Shown one piece after another: positions 24,780 to 33,413 of a stretch of DNA of 64,000 nt. The stretch's first letter is position 1, and the number at the start of each line of letters is the position of its first letter. The position numbers were made by a program, and so were the translations under genes. The DNA lies in NCBI RefSeq assembly GCF_030122845.1, contig NZ_CP126084.1:1736001-1800000 (forward strand). Reading direction: 5' to 3'. The DNA is from Paenibacillus woosongensis. Lineage in GTDB: Bacteria; Bacillota; Bacilli; Paenibacillales; Paenibacillaceae. The notes beneath the pieces were generated by a model that worked only from the letters and a program-made list of their open reading frames with translations, ran no database searches and was not told the DNA's origin.

Positions 24780-25319
24780 ATGATGGATAAACGAGCCCAA
24801 AGGGAATTATACCTAGAGCATAACCCCGATGTGGCAAAAAACATCAAAGATATAGATGCGCAGGCACTAAAACAAGTAGAAAGTTATCCCATGACTAAAC
24901 AGAAAACATTCTTTGAAGGGTATAAGCCACAGTTTCATTTCCAGCATAAGGATACGGAACTTCCTAGTTACTCAGAAATGTTAATGCGAGTTGCCAAAGC
25001 AAACGATCGAGCGGATAAGGCCGAGAGAGCATTACGAGAGCAAACAGAAGAAACAGCCCATTGGATATGCAAATATAACGGGGATGTTTCGCGGTTCCAA
25101 CGGCAGAAGAAGGAACTGGCGGCGGCAGAAGAGCGGGCAGATAAGGCAGAAGCGGAACGCGATACAGCGATACAAGCCTATAAAGAGGCTATGAAAACAG
25201 TATACAGGGGTGTTGAAACAATACTGCAATATATACCGAAAGAGGCGCGGGAAGCCCATGGGTTCGACAGTTTTCTGGCATCCCTTTACCCCGATAAGGA
25301 GCGTGAACCCAATGGCTAA
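24780..25319 (+). CDS. Coiled-coil hypothetical phage protein
   Basis: About 179 residues. The middle (about 75-145) is a charged coiled coil rich in A, E, K and R (repeated ADKAE units). The C-terminus has YIPKEAREAHGFDSFLASLYP. ATG at 24780 lies ten bases after AAAGGAG. Not recognised; possibly a structural or regulatory early protein. Confidence 0.65.
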   Translation: MMDKRAQRELYLEHNPDVAKNIKDIDAQALKQVESYPMTKQKTFFEGYKPQFHFQHKDTELPSYSEMLMRVAKANDRADKAERALREQTEETAHWICKYNGDVSRFQRQKKELAAAEERADKAEAERDTAIQAYKEAMKTVYRGVETILQYIPKEAREAHGFDSFLASLYPDKEREPNG

Positions 25320-25464
25320 ATACCGCCGGCCTTATTCGATGCGTTACAAGGTATGCACAGTCTGCCGGAAACGATATACACTGAGTTGGTTTCCGAAACA
25401 TAAATGCGAGGTGAAGACAGATGGACTTCGTGAGAACTTACAACGACATCACCAAAGAGATTGA
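25312..25464 (+). CDS. Small zinc-knuckle protein (50 aa)
   Basis: 50 residues starting MAKYRRPYSMRYKVCTVC. Two cysteines (CTVC) plus a downstream HKC give a possible metal site. Basic throughout. AAGGAG lies about ten bases before the ATG. Overlaps the previous stop by eight bases and the next start by 44. Probably real; function unknown. Confidence 0.6.
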   Translation: MAKYRRPYSMRYKVCTVCRKRYTLSWFPKHKCEVKTDGLRENLQRHHQRD

Positions 25465-25870
25465 AATCCTGGAGTTACGGCTGATTGATCTAGAGGACGA
25501 GCTTAAAGAGGCTCGGAAGCTTTGCTTCTCTGGGCGCTTACCTTCCGATCCACTTCCTGTTCACGTTCCGTTGGACAAGGCCTTGGAATATTATGATGCT
25601 GTAGTGCAAAGGATCGGGGAGACCTCTAACCGATTGGAAGCAAAAAAGCTAATACGGAAGAAGATCGAGGCGAACATTAGGGGGTTTCAGGGGATTGAGT
25701 ATCAGGTGGCATACATGCGGGATATTGAGCGAAAACCGCTGTATAAAATCGCCGATGAACTGGGATATTCATATGACTGGATCAAGAAAATAAGTAGTCG
25801 GATCCGAAGTGCAAAAAGAGTGAAAAGCAAAATTGATTTTCCTAGCGTAAAACAAGAAGGCACTTTTTAG
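25421..25870 (+). CDS. ArpU/sigma-region-4-like late transcription regulator
   Basis: 149 residues. An N-terminal coiled coil (about 5-35) and a second helical stretch precede a C-terminal helix-turn-helix resembling sigma-70 region 4 (YMRDIERKPLYKIADELGYSYDWIKKI). Such proteins (ArpU, RinA types) sit just before the packaging genes and switch on late transcription. GAGGTGA precedes the ATG. Position matches that role exactly. Confidence 0.75.
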   Translation: MDFVRTYNDITKEIEILELRLIDLEDELKEARKLCFSGRLPSDPLPVHVPLDKALEYYDAVVQRIGETSNRLEAKKLIRKKIEANIRGFQGIEYQVAYMRDIERKPLYKIADELGYSYDWIKKISSRIRSAKRVKSKIDFPSVKQEGTF

Positions 25871-26015
25871 GCACTTTTAATTTGAAAAATCCTGATATAG
25901 TAATAGCATAGCAAATTGTATAGACGAGTTTTCACCTGGACAGTGTTTCTCGTTTATGTATTCGTAGGCGCAGCTGGCAATGGTTTCAGACTGTTCGGCG
26001 GCTGCGTCTTACATC

Positions 26016-26099
26016 ATCCCTGTAGCTTAGTGGGAAAGCGTGAAGGCGGCCGCAATAACAGACTTCAGGTCCGGGGTTCGATTCCCCGCAGGGGTGCCA
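26016..26099 (+). tRNA. tRNA-like gene with a 17-nt anticodon loop
   Basis: Acceptor ATCCCTG pairs with CAGGGGT (one wobble), then G and encoded CCA. D stem GCTT/AAGC, T arm CGGGG-TTCGATT-CCCCG and a four-base variable loop are regular. The anticodon stem TGAAG/CTTCA is perfect, but its loop is GCGGCCGCAATAACAGA, 17 bases rather than 7. No anticodon can be assigned. Without the ten extra bases the length would be normal. Either an inactivated tRNA or a tRNA mimic. It is followed three bases later by tRNA-Pro. Confidence 0.7.
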
Positions 26100-26102
26100 T
26101 AA

Positions 26103-26176
26103 CCGGATGTAGTGTAGCCAGGTAGCACGCTTGCCTTGGGAGCAAGTAGTCGCAGGTTCAAATCCTGCCATTCGGA
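26103..26176 (+). tRNA. Phage tRNA-Pro (anticodon TGG)
   Basis: Acceptor CCGGATG/CATTCGG (one G-U), discriminator A, no encoded CCA. D stem GTGT/GCAC; anticodon arm CTTGC-CTTGGGA-GCAAG gives TGG; T arm GCAGG-TTCAAAT-CCTGC. It duplicates the host isoacceptor at 7556 but is clearly a different sequence. Confidence 0.93.
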
Positions 26177-26207
26177 TTATTCATCATTTTTAGATCCCCC
26201 TTGACTA

Positions 26208-26235
26208 GCCGCTTCCTTGTGAGGCGGCGTTTTTA
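26208..26235 (+). terminator. Terminator after the tRNA pair
   Basis: GCCGCTTC pairs with GAGGCGGC (one wobble) around CTTGT, then GTTTTTATT. Forms the left boundary of the two-gene cassette. Confidence 0.85.
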
Positions 26236-26274
26236 TTAAACAATTAAAGGATTTTTCCTAATTAGTAGATATAA

Positions 26275-26303
26275 TTCATAAAACTAATTGTCTGTGATAA
26301 AAT
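26275..26303 (+). promoter_or_regulatory. Candidate promoter of the two-gene cassette
   Basis: TTCATA and TAAAAT with a 17-base spacer, ending 23 bases before the GTG start. A second TATAAT is at 26270 without a good -35. Confidence 0.45.
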
Positions 26304-26325
26304 AATCACGAAGGGGGATGAAGCG

Positions 26326-27042
26326 GTGAGTACAATTTATGTCGTATTAAAAGTATTAAAATATGTCATTATGTATATCCCCGCTGTATTTGGGGTACAT
26401 ACATGGCTCTACAGTAAATCCCCAAAATATTATTTCTTTTTCGTTAGGCTGTTCTCAAAGTGGCGCGATACTACCTGGAACGTGAATGTGGAATTTAGGC
26501 TGAACGAGCTAGGTGATTCGTATAAAAAGCTAGAAGATGTCTTGAAATTTAAATACAAAAATAGTAGCAAGTACAGTAGACCCGTTAATATGACCAACAA
26601 AAAGATGTATGATGTTGATATTTTCAAAGTGCTTGTTCAAGATGATTTCCAAGACGGGCAATTTTCGCGCAATATCATGTTTTTGAATATATCGCAATTA
26701 AACGTCACCCTTAATAAAGCAGAAGAAAAGCTTCGGGAACTTCGTGAACTGTTCAATGATATAGAGAGAGCTTTAAGACCTAATACAGTGAGTTATAACT
26801 TGGATGTTCATTTTTCAAAAGGGAAAAATCCATTTTACGGATTGATGGTGCAACGTTTGGGGAAAAATAACATTACACATTTTGAATGTTTTTTTCCTAT
26901 AAGTGCAATTGTTCCTCGATCGAAAGATGGAGGCCCAGGAAGCAATCACCAAGTGCGAGTTTTTAAAGATAAGCTAACAATCAATGAAACATCTTTCGAT
27001 ATAATAGAGGAGACTGCAAGGAGGGCTCTATTATTTAAGTGA
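26326..27042 (+). CDS. Membrane-anchored protein of unknown function (cassette gene 1)
   Basis: 238 residues. One hydrophobic segment near the N-terminus (about 5-30, VLKVLKYVIMYIPAVFGVH) suggests a membrane anchor. The remainder is basic, soluble and mixed alpha/beta, with an amphipathic helix around 145-165 (KAEEKLRELRELFNDIERAL). GTG start with AGGGGGATG upstream. Much richer in A/T than neighbouring phage genes. Bracketed by terminators with its own possible promoter. No family recognised. The next gene starts 14 bases later, so they form a unit. Confidence 0.8.
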   Translation: MSTIYVVLKVLKYVIMYIPAVFGVHTWLYSKSPKYYFFFVRLFSKWRDTTWNVNVEFRLNELGDSYKKLEDVLKFKYKNSSKYSRPVNMTNKKMYDVDIFKVLVQDDFQDGQFSRNIMFLNISQLNVTLNKAEEKLRELRELFNDIERALRPNTVSYNLDVHFSKGKNPFYGLMVQRLGKNNITHFECFFPISAIVPRSKDGGPGSNHQVRVFKDKLTINETSFDIIEETARRALLFK

Positions 27043-27056
27043 GGTGGTAAATTAAA

Positions 27057-27716
27057 TTGTTTAGTGTCAGTTGCTTTGATGTCACTCCAATTAATCAAGA
27101 ACATATTGGTGAAATTGTAAGGGAGGCTCATCATTTCCAAGAAACACAACGGGTAAATAATTTTGATGAGAACCTGGATACTTACATTTACGCTAACGAA
27201 ACCTCTCCGACTGGCTATCAAAATTACAGAATTGTTACAGATGAAGTCATTGACTACCGAGCGAGGGTAAAGGGAGAATTCATTGATCAGGTAGTTAAAC
27301 AAGGTTTATATGAAATTTACTACCATCCTGATCGTAGACGGTTGGTTGCACTTTGTCGAAAAGATGATGCTTTTAAAGCGACTGGAATTTTCGAAAATAG
27401 GTTTCCGATGCAACTAGAAAAACACAGATTTAATATCTTGGGCATCATTGATGACTCAACCGATGTCCGAAGTGCACGGTTTGATGTAAAAATAGAAACA
27501 GTAACTGGAGTTTCATTGAAAGGATCAGGAATTAATAATACTCAATATTATGCTAACATGCTTAGTTCCGGCCAGTTAACAGGTGTAATTGTCACTTACG
27601 ACCATGGAGATAAAACAGTGACCTTCAGGGTCTCGGTCGATGGGACTTTGCTTTTTTATACAAATCTTAGTGAATACGAATGTCTGGATTTTATTGACAT
27701 GCTTTATGCTATCTAA
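27057..27716 (+). CDS. Soluble protein of unknown function (cassette gene 2)
   Basis: 219 residues, no membrane segment or signal peptide. Start TTG at 27057 with GAGGTGGT about eight bases upstream. Predicted mixed alpha/beta; [20 protein letters not shown] near the N-terminus and a beta-rich second half ([20 protein letters not shown]). A/T-rich like its partner. A perfect terminator overlaps its stop codon. I do not recognise it. Arrangement (membrane plus cytosolic pair, own transcription unit, placed just before the terminase genes) fits a lysogeny-expressed accessory gene pair, possibly anti-phage defence; this is inference only. Confidence 0.8.
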   Translation: MFSVSCFDVTPINQEHIGEIVREAHHFQETQRVNNFDENLDTYIYANETSPTGYQNYRIVTDEVIDYRARVKGEFIDQVVKQGLYEIYYHPDRRRLVALCRKDDAFKATGIFENRFPMQLEKHRFNILGIIDDSTDVRSARFDVKIETVTGVSLKGSGINNTQYYANMLSSGQLTGVIVTYDHGDKTVTFRVSVDGTLLFYTNLSEYECLDFIDMLYAI

Positions 27717-27738
27717 GCACCCTAACCGGTGCTTTTTC
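27716..27738 (+). terminator. Terminator closing the two-gene cassette
   Basis: AGCACC and GGTGCT pair around CTAACC and are followed by TTTT. Confidence 0.88.
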
Positions 27739-27781
27739 TATTTTCAAAACCAACACAACTGCCGGGGGTGGTGATTATGTA

Positions 27782-28507
27782 ATGGCTGAAGCCTACAAAT
27801 TAGCCGAACAGGATTACATGGACGGCATGAAATATAAGGACATCGCCGAGAAATACGGTGTATCCCTTAACACGGTCAAGAGCTGGAAGCAGAGGCACGG
27901 ATGGGATCGTAAAAAGGGTGCACACAAACCAAAAAGGGTGCACACAAATAAAGGAGGCGCCCCGCCGGGTAATCAGAACGCCAGGGGGAATCGGGGCGGT
28001 CCTGGAGGGCCTCCACGGAACAGCAAGGCCGTTAAGCATGGTCTGTTTCAGAAGTATCTGCCGGCAGAGTCGCTGGAGATCATGGAGCAGCTGCAGACGA
28101 AGCAGCCGCTTGATATCGTTTGGGATAACATCATGATTCAATATACAGCGATTATACGGGCACAGCAGATCATGTACGTCCGGGATCGTGAAGACATGAC
28201 GACGACGCAGATCGAAGAGAAGCGCGGGAACGTCAGCGGCGAACGCTGGGAAGTGCAACAGGCCTGGGATAAACAGGCGACCTTCCTGCAAGCGCAAAGC
28301 AGGGCCATGGGTACGCTACAGAGCTTGATCAAGCAATATGATGAGCTGCTGAAGACGGAGCTTGCTACGGAAGAGCAGAAAGCTCGTATCGAAGTCTTAC
28401 GGTCTAAAGTGCCTAATAGAGACGGCATTGATCCGAATGCGCAGATTACAGCGCTAGCGGATCTGATCAATAACCCCGCACCAGAACGGGTGATTGACGA
28501 TGATTGA
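27782..28507 (+). CDS. terS: Terminase small subunit (YqaS-like)
   Basis: 241 residues. An N-terminal HTH ([22 protein letters not shown]) is followed by a basic Gly-rich linker ([16 protein letters not shown]) and a helical oligomerisation region. The family recognises the phage packaging site and loads the large subunit. An 18-base direct repeat lies inside the gene at 27911 and 27931, in different reading frames; it may mark the packaging site. Overlaps terL by eight bases. Confidence 0.93.
   Translation: MAEAYKLAEQDYMDGMKYKDIAEKYGVSLNTVKSWKQRHGWDRKKGAHKPKRVHTNKGGAPPGNQNARGNRGGPGGPPRNSKAVKHGLFQKYLPAESLEIMEQLQTKQPLDIVWDNIMIQYTAIIRAQQIMYVRDREDMTTTQIEEKRGNVSGERWEVQQAWDKQATFLQAQSRAMGTLQSLIKQYDELLKTELATEEQKARIEVLRSKVPNRDGIDPNAQITALADLINNPAPERVIDDD
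27911..27948. repeat. 18-bp direct repeat inside terS
   Basis: AAAAAGGGTGCACACAAA occurs at 27911-27928 and 27931-27948 with a period of 20 bases. The period is not a multiple of three, so it is not explained by protein repeats. Each copy contains the palindrome GTGCAC. Candidate pac or TerS binding site. Confidence 0.6.
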
Positions 28508-29819
28508 GTATGCGCCATTAACGGCCAAGCAGACCGAATATATACGCCGTAGCGTCGATTCCTGGCTGAACGTTGCGGAAGGCGGAAAGCGGGCCGGGAA
28601 GAATATTATTAACCTGATCGCTTATGCTACGTGCCTGGAGATCCATCCGGATAAGCTGCATCTTGTGGCCGGCGTTTCATTGGCAGCAGCCAAGATGAAC
28701 GCAATCGACTCGAACGGCTTTGGCCTGCAGCACCTTTTCGCAGGAAGATGTCGAGAGGGTGAATACAAAAACCGTGACGCTTTGTACATCCAGACCAAAA
28801 CTGGTGAAAAGATCGTTATTGTCGCCGGCGGAGGGAAGGCGAACGACGCGGCCCGGATTAAGGGTAACTCCTACGGTACGGTATACATTACCGAGGTTAA
28901 CGAGTGTCATCAGTCCTTCGTTCAAGAAGTATTTGACCGGACGCTGGCGAGTTCTAACCGTCAGTTATTCTTTGACCTTAACCCGAAGCCTCCGGCGCAT
29001 TGGTTCTACCGTGACGTGCTGGATTACCAGGACGAGCTCAAAGCCCGAGGGGAAAATCCGGGTTACAATTACGAGCATTTCACCGTATTTGATAATCTGT
29101 CGATTCCAGACGACCGCTTAAAGGCTACGCTCGCGACTTATGATAAGTCGAGCCTTTGGTTTCAGGCCGATATCAAAGGCAAGCGCACAGCGGCCACGGG
29201 GCGGATATATACCGGATATACAAGCAAAGATGTTATAGTCACCCGAGACCAGGTTAAGGATCTCCGATTCCTGGAGTTCTCGATCGGGATAGACATCGGT
29301 GGTACGGCTGCCACGGTAGCGACGTTGACGGGCTTTACGATGCAATATAAAGATGTGATTCTGCTTGATGGGTATTATCATAAGCAAGGCAAAGAGTCAG
29401 GATATACGCACGATCGGTATGCCAAGGAGATCGTCGATAAGGTAGCAGAGTGGTCAGAGACTTACCCTGCTTTTTTTGCGTCCGTTCATATTTTTGCGGA
29501 ATCAGCAGACAAGTTATTTCGCCAGGCTTTAGCCAACGAGCTGCGCCGAAGGGGGTTCAATATTTCGGTGACAGCAGCCTATAAGAAAGAGGGTATCGTG
29601 GATCGGATCAGGCTCACGAATATTCTGATTAATCAGGGGCGGTACAAGGTTATGCAGCATTTAAAACCCTGGATTGAAGCGCTAGAGAATGCCACTTGGG
29701 ATGAGGACGAACGACAAAAGGGTGAATGGGTACGAACGGATGATGGCAGCTATCCTGTTGACTGCCTGGACAGCAGCGAGTACGCGGTACAGCCGTTTAA
29801 GCGCAGATTGGAGGTTTAG
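28500..29819 (+). CDS. terL: Terminase large subunit
   Basis: 439 residues from the ATG at 28500. ATPase domain: Walker A-like EGGKRAGKN near residue 30 and Walker B VYITEVNE near 133. Nuclease domain: [15 protein letters not shown] near 262 and a later acidic cluster. PBSX-type terminase that pumps DNA into proheads and makes the cuts. Coupled to terS by overlap. Confidence 0.95.
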   Translation: MIEYAPLTAKQTEYIRRSVDSWLNVAEGGKRAGKNIINLIAYATCLEIHPDKLHLVAGVSLAAAKMNAIDSNGFGLQHLFAGRCREGEYKNRDALYIQTKTGEKIVIVAGGGKANDAARIKGNSYGTVYITEVNECHQSFVQEVFDRTLASSNRQLFFDLNPKPPAHWFYRDVLDYQDELKARGENPGYNYEHFTVFDNLSIPDDRLKATLATYDKSSLWFQADIKGKRTAATGRIYTGYTSKDVIVTRDQVKDLRFLEFSIGIDIGGTAATVATLTGFTMQYKDVILLDGYYHKQGKESGYTHDRYAKEIVDKVAEWSETYPAFFASVHIFAESADKLFRQALANELRRRGFNISVTAAYKKEGIVDRIRLTNILINQGRYKVMQHLKPWIEALENATWDEDERQKGEWVRTDDGSYPVDCLDSSEYAVQPFKRRLEV

Positions 29820-29821
29820 AA

Positions 29822-31330
29822 ATGGGGTGGTTTAAGAACATGGTCATGAAGATATTGCGGATCCAGCCCGCACAGGATAATAAGACGATAATCATCCAGG
29901 AGCCGTTTAGCTACCAGACAAGCGTGCTGCGGAATCGGCTTTGGTATCGAGGCGATCCGTCCGAGCTGGATCAATTCTATAAGCAGACGGCTTCTGATAG
30001 CGTAAGCAAGTCCCGCTTTTGGGCGGCTGTACCTTCTGAGGATCTCTCGATCAGAAAAATTCACTCAGGATTGCCTGCTATGATCGTTGAGCGCCTGGCG
30101 GATATTGTGATAGCGGATCTGGACGGCATCGAGCTGAAGACCGAGGAGCAGACAGAGCTCTGGAAGGAGATCGCCGAGGATAACGAGATTGACGAGCTGC
30201 TGGGCGATAGTATTGCCGAGGCGCTGGTCGCCGGGGATGGGGCGTTCAAGATTACCGTGGATCCGGATGTGACGGAATATCCGATCATCGAGTTTTATAG
30301 CGGCGATCAAGTCGAATACAAGCGAGAACGGGGTCGATTACGGGAAGTCATTTTCTATACGGATTATCGATTCAAGGATAAAGACTATCGGCTTGAAGAG
30401 AGTTACGGCTTTAACTATATTCGCAGCCGGCTCCTGGATGATCAAGGAAAAGAGGCTCCTTTGTCCGCGATTCCTGATACAGCTGAGCTGGCTCCAGAGG
30501 TCGCATTCGATGGTGATTTCATTATGGCCGTTCCGCTCATGTTTTTCCGATCGAAGAAGTGGAAAGGCCGGGGTAAGTCGATATTCGACTCCAAAGCTGA
30601 CAACTTCGACGCATTGGATGAAGTGATCAGTCAATGGATCGATGCGATCAGGAGCGGTAGGGTCCAGAAATACATCCCGGAGGATCTGATACCTAAGAAT
30701 CCCAAAACAGGGGCCCTTCTCAAACCGAACCCTTTTGACAATCAGTTTATCAGGATCGGTAGCGTGATGGCCGAGGATGCAAAAGGTCAGATCGATATGG
30801 TTCAGCCGCAGATTCTCTATGAGGCGTTCGTCAGCTCCTACTCATCAACACTGGATATGTGCTTGCAGGGAATTATTTCCCCAGCTACGTTGGGGATCGA
30901 CCTCAAGAAGACAGACAACGCCGAGGCTCAGCGGGAAAAAGAAAAGGCCACGCTGTACACTCGAGGGAAAATCATCGAACGGCTGAATGATATTATTCCG
31001 CAGCTGGTGGCTACGGTGATGAAGGTTTACGACACGATGAAGGGCCGCAACGCTGGGGAGTATGAGGCCAGTGTAAACTTCGGGGAGTATGCCAGCCCGA
31101 GCTTTGACAGCGTGGTGGAGACAGTTGGCAAGGCCCGCACTTATGGCATCATGTCCGTGGAGCGTGCAGTGGATGAACTTTATGGCGATACCTGGACCGA
31201 TGATGAAAAGGCCGAAGAGGTAAAGCGCCTGAAAGCGGAGGAAGGGCTAGTGAGTATGAACGAGCCGGAAATTCGGAAACATGACGATCCTCCAGGGGCT
31301 GAGGACGATGATCCAGGCGGTGAAGAATAA
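29822..31330 (+). CDS. Portal protein (SPP1 gp6-like)
   Basis: 502 residues, dodecameric ring at the head vertex through which DNA passes. Recognised by length, by its place between TerL and the MuF-like head protein, and by features such as YRGDPSELDQFYKQ near the N-terminus, GAFKITVDP, and the long helical region before an acidic C-terminal tail (EDDDPGGEE). Starts two bases after terL. Confidence 0.92.
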   Translation: MGWFKNMVMKILRIQPAQDNKTIIIQEPFSYQTSVLRNRLWYRGDPSELDQFYKQTASDSVSKSRFWAAVPSEDLSIRKIHSGLPAMIVERLADIVIADLDGIELKTEEQTELWKEIAEDNEIDELLGDSIAEALVAGDGAFKITVDPDVTEYPIIEFYSGDQVEYKRERGRLREVIFYTDYRFKDKDYRLEESYGFNYIRSRLLDDQGKEAPLSAIPDTAELAPEVAFDGDFIMAVPLMFFRSKKWKGRGKSIFDSKADNFDALDEVISQWIDAIRSGRVQKYIPEDLIPKNPKTGALLKPNPFDNQFIRIGSVMAEDAKGQIDMVQPQILYEAFVSSYSSTLDMCLQGIISPATLGIDLKKTDNAEAQREKEKATLYTRGKIIERLNDIIPQLVATVMKVYDTMKGRNAGEYEASVNFGEYASPSFDSVVETVGKARTYGIMSVERAVDELYGDTWTDDEKAEEVKRLKAEEGLVSMNEPEIRKHDDPPGAEDDDPGGEE

Positions 31331-33069
31331 TGGCTCGTGATCCGTATGATATCCGAGCCATCTTTGACGAGATGACCATGAACCTGATCGCCAGTCTTAA
31401 GCGAAACCTTTCTCGGCATGAGGCTGAGGAAGAGCGTGTAGGATTCCGGTTTGATCAATGGCAGCTCGCCAAGCTCCGGGCCTTACACAGGTACAGGCAG
31501 GATAACAAGCGACTTATTGGAGAGGCTGGCAGCGAAGCAAACAAGTTGATTGACGACGTGCTGCAGCAGAGCTTTGATGACGGGCAAAGTAGATTTTCCC
31601 GGATGTGGGATAAATTCACCAATGCCATTTTGAAGCCGTTTGGCAGAAAGCGAGTGCCGGTAACGGGCGAGATTGAATTCCCGCAGGACTTCAAGGAAAC
31701 TATCGAACCGCCGAAACCTAGGCAGCCTTCAAGGTCTAAGCCCGCGGATCCGTCGAAGCCTATTCCCGATATGCACCAACCACTTCCTGTGCCCAAGCCC
31801 AAACCGCACAGCGAGCTTCCGAAAGCACCGCCTGAAAGTGACTTCTTCGGCATGAATGATAAGAAGCTGAAGGCCCTCCAGGATAGCGTGAAGGATGATC
31901 TTAGGAAGGGGAGCGAGGCTGCTTTGCGTAAGATGGATGACGTGTATCGGCAGGTTATCTTTAAGGCTGAGGCGCATATGGCAGCCGGGGCGATCACACT
32001 CGACCAGGCAATCGATAAGGCGACCAAGGACTTTCTGGAGAGAGGATTGGATGTCATCGTTTTTAAAGACGGCCGTCGTGTTCCGCTGCCTTATTATGCT
32101 GAAATGGCGTTACGGACGGCCAGCCAGCGGGCTACATTCCTGGGTGAAGGAAAGAAGCGCGACGAATGGGGCATCTTCACCGTAGTAATGAGTAGCCATG
32201 ATAACTGCTCACCTTGGTGCCTACCTTTCCAGGGCACGGTGCTGATCGATGACGTGTATACCTCAATCAGCAAGGAGCAGGCTGAACAGCTCTCACGGGA
32301 TACAGGCTATTTGTTGCTGTCCTACGCCATGGAGCAAGGAGCGTTTCATCCAGCCTGCCGGCATACTTTAGCGACATACTTCCCTGGGATTACTCAGTTG
32401 CCTAAGCCAGCGGATCCCGAAGAGGCTGTTGCGCTTTATGAAGCTGAGCAGAAGCAGCGCTATATGGAGAACGTGATCAGGAAGTACAAGCGTCTGGAAC
32501 TTGGCTCGATCGATGAGGCGAACCAAGTCAAGTACGGGAACAAGGTTATTGAGTGGCAGGAACGGCTTAAGGCGCATCTTGCCGAGTATCCGCATCTCCG
32601 GCGCGACAAACGGCGAGAGAAGATTGACGGCGAAGTGCCGGCAGCCGAACGGAAGGAGCTCTTGAAAAATGCAGAGCTTAATGCCAAGATTGAAGAAACG
32701 CGGAAGCTCATTCGCGATCAGCATCCGAAAGACATCCTTCGCGGCCAACAGAACAAGCACATACCGGGTACTCATGAATATAACCAGTACGTGGATAAGC
32801 TGAAGGCCAAAGGACAACACGGTCCGTCGAGGCTGACCATAACACAGGATGAAGCTGCTGAGTTGGTGAAGCAGTACGCGGGAACAGGTAAAGCACTGTT
32901 TGGTAAAAATGGTTGGACTAATAAGGAATTGATAGTGACCAATGACCGAGTAATTGGCGTTGCCGTCGATAACCTGACAGGCAAGGAAGCTGAAACGACG
33001 GTCTTTAAAATACATTACGGGAAAAAGGGAGTCCATATTGTACCGGACTACCCAAGCAAAAAGGGGTGA
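31330..33069 (+). CDS. MuF-type minor head protein with C-terminal toxin domain
   Basis: 579 residues. The central part (about 180-355) is the phage Mu F / SPP1 gp7 head-morphogenesis domain, with cysteines and histidines in SSHDNCSPWC and HPACRHTLA. Residues 95-165 are a Pro/Lys-rich linker. The C-terminal 105 residues (from about 470) match the style of polymorphic toxin domain type 50: QNKHIPGTHEYNQY, LTITQDEAAELV, IGVAVDNLTG and IHYGKKGVHIVP. Such MuF-toxin fusions may be packaged and delivered with DNA. The next gene is a candidate immunity protein. Domain assignment is from memory of the family pattern. Confidence 0.88.
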   Translation: MARDPYDIRAIFDEMTMNLIASLKRNLSRHEAEEERVGFRFDQWQLAKLRALHRYRQDNKRLIGEAGSEANKLIDDVLQQSFDDGQSRFSRMWDKFTNAILKPFGRKRVPVTGEIEFPQDFKETIEPPKPRQPSRSKPADPSKPIPDMHQPLPVPKPKPHSELPKAPPESDFFGMNDKKLKALQDSVKDDLRKGSEAALRKMDDVYRQVIFKAEAHMAAGAITLDQAIDKATKDFLERGLDVIVFKDGRRVPLPYYAEMALRTASQRATFLGEGKKRDEWGIFTVVMSSHDNCSPWCLPFQGTVLIDDVYTSISKEQAEQLSRDTGYLLLSYAMEQGAFHPACRHTLATYFPGITQLPKPADPEEAVALYEAEQKQRYMENVIRKYKRLELGSIDEANQVKYGNKVIEWQERLKAHLAEYPHLRRDKRREKIDGEVPAAERKELLKNAELNAKIEETRKLIRDQHPKDILRGQQNKHIPGTHEYNQYVDKLKAKGQHGPSRLTITQDEAAELVKQYAGTGKALFGKNGWTNKELIVTNDRVIGVAVDNLTGKEAETTVFKIHYGKKGVHIVPDYPSKKG

Positions 33070-33074
33070 TAACA

Positions 33075-33272
33075 TTGGAGAAATTAACAAGTTATATGCA
33101 TAAGCGCCTTCGCATTGTGACCAAGGATGACGAGGTTTTCGAAGGCGAGGCCATCAGTTATGAAGTAGGCGAGATGGAGGATCGGGATTATGATTCCATT
33201 GGGCTTGACCAGAGCTCACACGTGGCTATGATCGATGAGCCAGATATTAAAAGCATAGAAGTCATTGAGTAG
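33075..33272 (+). CDS. Small acidic protein, candidate immunity to the MuF toxin
   Basis: About 65 residues, strongly acidic, probably an Lsm/SH3-like beta barrel (KRLRIVTKDDEVFEGEAISYEVG...IDEPDIKSIEVI). TTG at 33075 lies seven bases after AAGGGGTGA, which overlaps the MuF stop. A terminator follows. Acidic, tiny and placed directly behind a toxin-tipped gene, it fits an immunity protein; not proven. Confidence 0.65.
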   Translation: MEKLTSYMHKRLRIVTKDDEVFEGEAISYEVGEMEDRDYDSIGLDQSSHVAMIDEPDIKSIEVIE

Positions 33273-33273
33273 A

Positions 33274-33306
33274 GCACTCACGCAATAAGCGAGGGTGCTT
33301 TTTCTA
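33274..33306 (+). terminator. Terminator after the candidate immunity gene
   Basis: AGCACTC-CGC arms pair (one mismatch) with GCG-GGGTGCT around AATAA, then TTTTT. A second G+C-rich hairpin (33309-33333, GGCTCCGGT/ACCGGGGCC) follows before the scaffold gene. Confidence 0.7.
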
Positions 33307-33308
33307 TG

Positions 33309-33333
33309 GGCTCCGGTTGAGACTACCGGGGCC
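33309..33333 (+). other. G+C-rich hairpin upstream of the scaffold gene
   Basis: A nine-base stem with one wobble and a seven-base loop. Together with the preceding terminator it may tune head-gene expression or protect a processed mRNA end for the highly expressed scaffold and capsid genes. Confidence 0.55.
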
Positions 33334-33413
33334 TTATTTGCTCAGGCCGGAGCATAGCGGCCCGCTCCCGTAGCTGGAGAGCAGCTATAAAAATCAATGG
33401 AGGCTGATTATAA

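Noticed and set aside
25871-26015. Gap before the tRNA pair searched for another tRNA or small gene
   Set aside because: No cloverleaf, ribosome binding site or convincing frame; only an A/T-rich stretch that could hold a late promoter.
26016-26099. tRNA-like gene considered as tmRNA or as containing a self-splicing intron
   Set aside because: Only ten extra bases, no tag reading frame, no pseudoknot region and no intron core; too small for either.
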